This document shows, piece after piece, positions 62,008 to 64,000 of a stretch of 64,000 bases of DNA; position 1 is the first letter of the stretch, and each line of letters starts with the position of its first letter. The position numbers and the translations under genes were made by a program. The notes under the pieces were generated by a model that was not told the DNA's origin, searched no databases, and saw only the letters and a list, made by a program, of their open reading frames with translations. Origin of the DNA: Chamaecyparis obtusa (taxonomy: Eukaryota; Streptophyta; Pinopsida; Cupressales; Cupressaceae); assembly GCA_027943335.1 (NCBI GenBank), contig BSBK01014857.1, positions 1-64,000 of the forward strand. The letters run 5' to 3'.

Positions 62008-62286
62008 CTAAAACTTTAAAAAATCAATAAGTATCTCCCCTAAAACATCCTCCTTGACCTCTATTGCTACAAAATTTTGTTTTTTACCTCTTATTGCATT
62101 GAACAACCATTCAATATGCATGATCTCCTCTCCAAACAATGCACCATCCTCTTTCAGTCCTTGATCAAATACCAAGCTCTGATAAATCTCTTTCCTATAA
62201 ACCTCTTCCTCTTGCACCACCTCAACCTCTAAGGTATTTCCACTTCCATCACTTTCATTCATTAATTGACAATCAAGTACAACCAT
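62008..62286 (-). CDS. Short acidic ORF, unknown, possibly element-derived
   Basis: 92 codons (TLEVEVVQEEEVYRKEIYQS; EWLFNAIRGKKQNFVAIEV). It looks like genuine protein text but has no recognised domain. It lies about 430 nt inside a possible copia primer-binding site at 62712, in the orientation and place where gag would begin, which is suggestive only. Confidence 0.3.
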   Translation of the reverse strand: MVVLDCQLMNESDGSGNTLEVEVVQEEEVYRKEIYQSLVFDQGLKEDGALFGEEIMHIEWLFNAIRGKKQNFVAIEVKEDVLGEILIDFLKF

Positions 62287-62711
62287 TTCCTCTTCTCTTC
62301 ACTCTTCATTCATTTGAGTTTCTTTCACTTGTCTCATCTTTTGGCTACAACTATTTTTAATTAATGAGATTCCCCATATCCCATAGCTCTCTTCCTAATA
62401 TTATTTCAAAAATGAAATCAACATGGGCCTCCTCATAACCCTCATTGTCCTCTTGTTTGGACTCATCCTTTCATTTTTTGTAATATTTCTCATGCATTCA
62501 CTCTCTTATTCATATCTTCAATCTCACAATTGATTAGAACTTCACAAAGTTGTAATGATCATTTTTAAGCACTCCATAACTACTTCATAATCTCAAGTGA
62601 GAAGTGTCTCATAGTCAACAATCTATTCACACAATTTCATTGTTCACTTATATAGCTCCTAGCATAGGATGCCTCATGTTTGTTACTTTACCTATGCACT
62701 CAAAATCTTTG

Positions 62712-62723
62712 GCTCTAATACCA
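62712..62723 (-). other. Possible copia primer-binding site and LTR edge
   Basis: The minus strand reads TACATCA then AATGGTATTAGAGCC: an LTR-like CA end followed by a Met-tRNA-type site (one substitution from TGGTATCAGAGC). If real, an LTR starts at about 62726 and runs rightward, and an old copia element extends left. The second LTR was not found in the window. Confidence 0.4.
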
Positions 62724-62726
62724 TTT

Positions 62727-64000
62727 GATGTAGAAGAAATATAACCTTATCTACAAAAAGCAATTCAAAAAATAATTTTTTATTAATTAAGCATATGGAC
62801 TATAAGAATAAAATAATTATACATTTCAAAATCTCTACAACACATAATTAATACATATAATCATAAGTTAATTGACAAAATATAGCTCCCATTTTCTATA
62901 ATTTGTGAATCCTTACACACATTAACTTCCTCTAGGTCTTACTTCTCTCAGATTCGAACCCATTCATTGGGTTTTGATGCCTGATACTACACATAATCCA
63001 GTTCCTTAATCATCAATATATATCCTCTAGATGTCTTCATAAATCACATTAATAATTTTCCAATGGTTGCTTCCTACATTCCCATTTCCATTCTATCTAG
63101 GATGAACGATTTTCCTAATTCTCTCTAGCTCAGTATAACTAGCATTATATGTTCATTATCTATAAATACTGATTTCACTCATTTTTCTTTTCACTTAGCT
63201 ATTCATCTTTTGAATTTCCCCTATAATTTAGCGAAATGCATACTTTATTTTAAAAATCTTACTCAAGATAGAAAAGGTTGTGGAATTTAGCATTAGTCAT
63301 ACTATTTATAACATATCTTCAACAAATAATTATTTAGATACACTACATCGCTAACTTCTCTTTGAGGAAACCTATTACACATTTTGCATGCTTTGAGTAA
63401 ACCTCCACATTTTTCTAGCATATCTTCCACACTAGTTGTAATTTTAAAATGTGATAAAATTATTTTATGCTTTTATGGACATGCATATCATTTCTAAAGC
63501 TTCCATTTATCAATAGGTAGCCAGAAAAGGTTATGAAATCTTGCAATATATATTCCAATATCATTTGACTAGAAGTTTTTACAGCCAATTCAATAAAATT
63601 ATTTATACATACCCAATGGCGAAAAAGGTAATGTGAGTGTATACATCATTGATTAAAAATTTGGTTGGAGAGATGGTTACATCTAAACTAAACTAAAGAA
63701 AAAAAAAATCCAAGGGGCCTGAAATTCCTTACCTGGAAACACCTTGGTGGAAGCATGGGGAGCATGGATAAGTGAATATGTTATCTTAAAAACCATATGA
63801 GGAGACTTTAAAACACACAAAAAGTCACAATATTTGTCTTCAATTCTTAACATACTAGAGAAAAAGATTATATTCTTTGATTTGTACCCCACAATCAACT
63901 CAATGAAAGCATCTATAATGTCCTCTATTAGCTCTCACCTAACACATACCTCTTCACCTACACCATTACTGCAATCTTTTGAGAATAATTTTGGTTGAGA
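62727..64000. other. AT-rich right end of window, possible old LTR
   Basis: No intact gene. The minus frame at 63683-63898 (SLIHAPHASTKVFPGKEFQA) may be another fragment of the family seen at 60900-61560. Confidence 0.35.

Overview
This window is non-coding, transposon-filled DNA from a large plant genome. Every gene-like piece I recognise belongs to a mobile element, apart from one probable host-gene fragment caught inside an element. AT-rich sequence, several LTR-retrotransposon families with 1-4 kb LTRs, old decayed copies and deep nesting suggest a gymnosperm or another giant-genome plant; the species is inference only.

The main result is a nest of insertions, each dated relative to the others by matching terminal motifs and target-site duplications (TSDs). 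Level 1: a minus-strand Ty1/copia-type element fills 1549-56138 (TSD CACAT at 1544-1548 and 56139-56143). Its net length without insertions is about 7.2 kb. It has gag with four zinc knuckles but, in place of pol, a roughly 1000-codon ORF of unknown function. Level 2 holds three separate insertions in that element: (a) a Ty3/gypsy-like non-autonomous element with 4.2-kb LTRs at 2841-13331 (TSD AAAGG); (b) a large DNA transposon at 17031-53072 with TIRs starting GGGTATGTGCA; (c) an 804-bp MITE at 53762-54565 (TSD CAAT) that is a deletion derivative of (b). Level 3: a minus-strand Ty3/gypsy element with gag, protease, an extra RNase H, reverse transcriptase and integrase occupies 29508-51729, inside gene 2 of the DNA transposon. 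Level 4: a copia-type non-autonomous element at 40082-49202 (TSD AAAAA) sits in the upstream LTR of that gypsy element. Level 5: a solo LTR at 41300-44002 (TSD CAATT) sits inside the level-4 element.

The DNA transposon (about 13.8 kb without the gypsy insertion) is the most unusual object. From its left end it has a 760-bp region shared with the MITE, a microsatellite-flanked 160-bp satellite whose monomer is a complete inverted repeat, a plus-strand DDE/D-like transposase pseudogene (20845-23749), a 52-bp minisatellite, a 358-bp tandem array, a cluster of palindromic GGGTRCCC motifs, and a convergent minus-strand gene with about seven exons. The 4-bp TSD suggests a Sola-type superfamily; this is tentative.

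The flanks (1-1543 and 56144-64000) are AT-rich with degenerate repeats and faint decayed minus-strand coding traces, including a possible second copia primer-binding site near 62.7 kb. No rRNA or tRNA genes, CRISPR arrays or intact host genes were seen. All identities come from reading motifs by eye; no alignment or database search was run.
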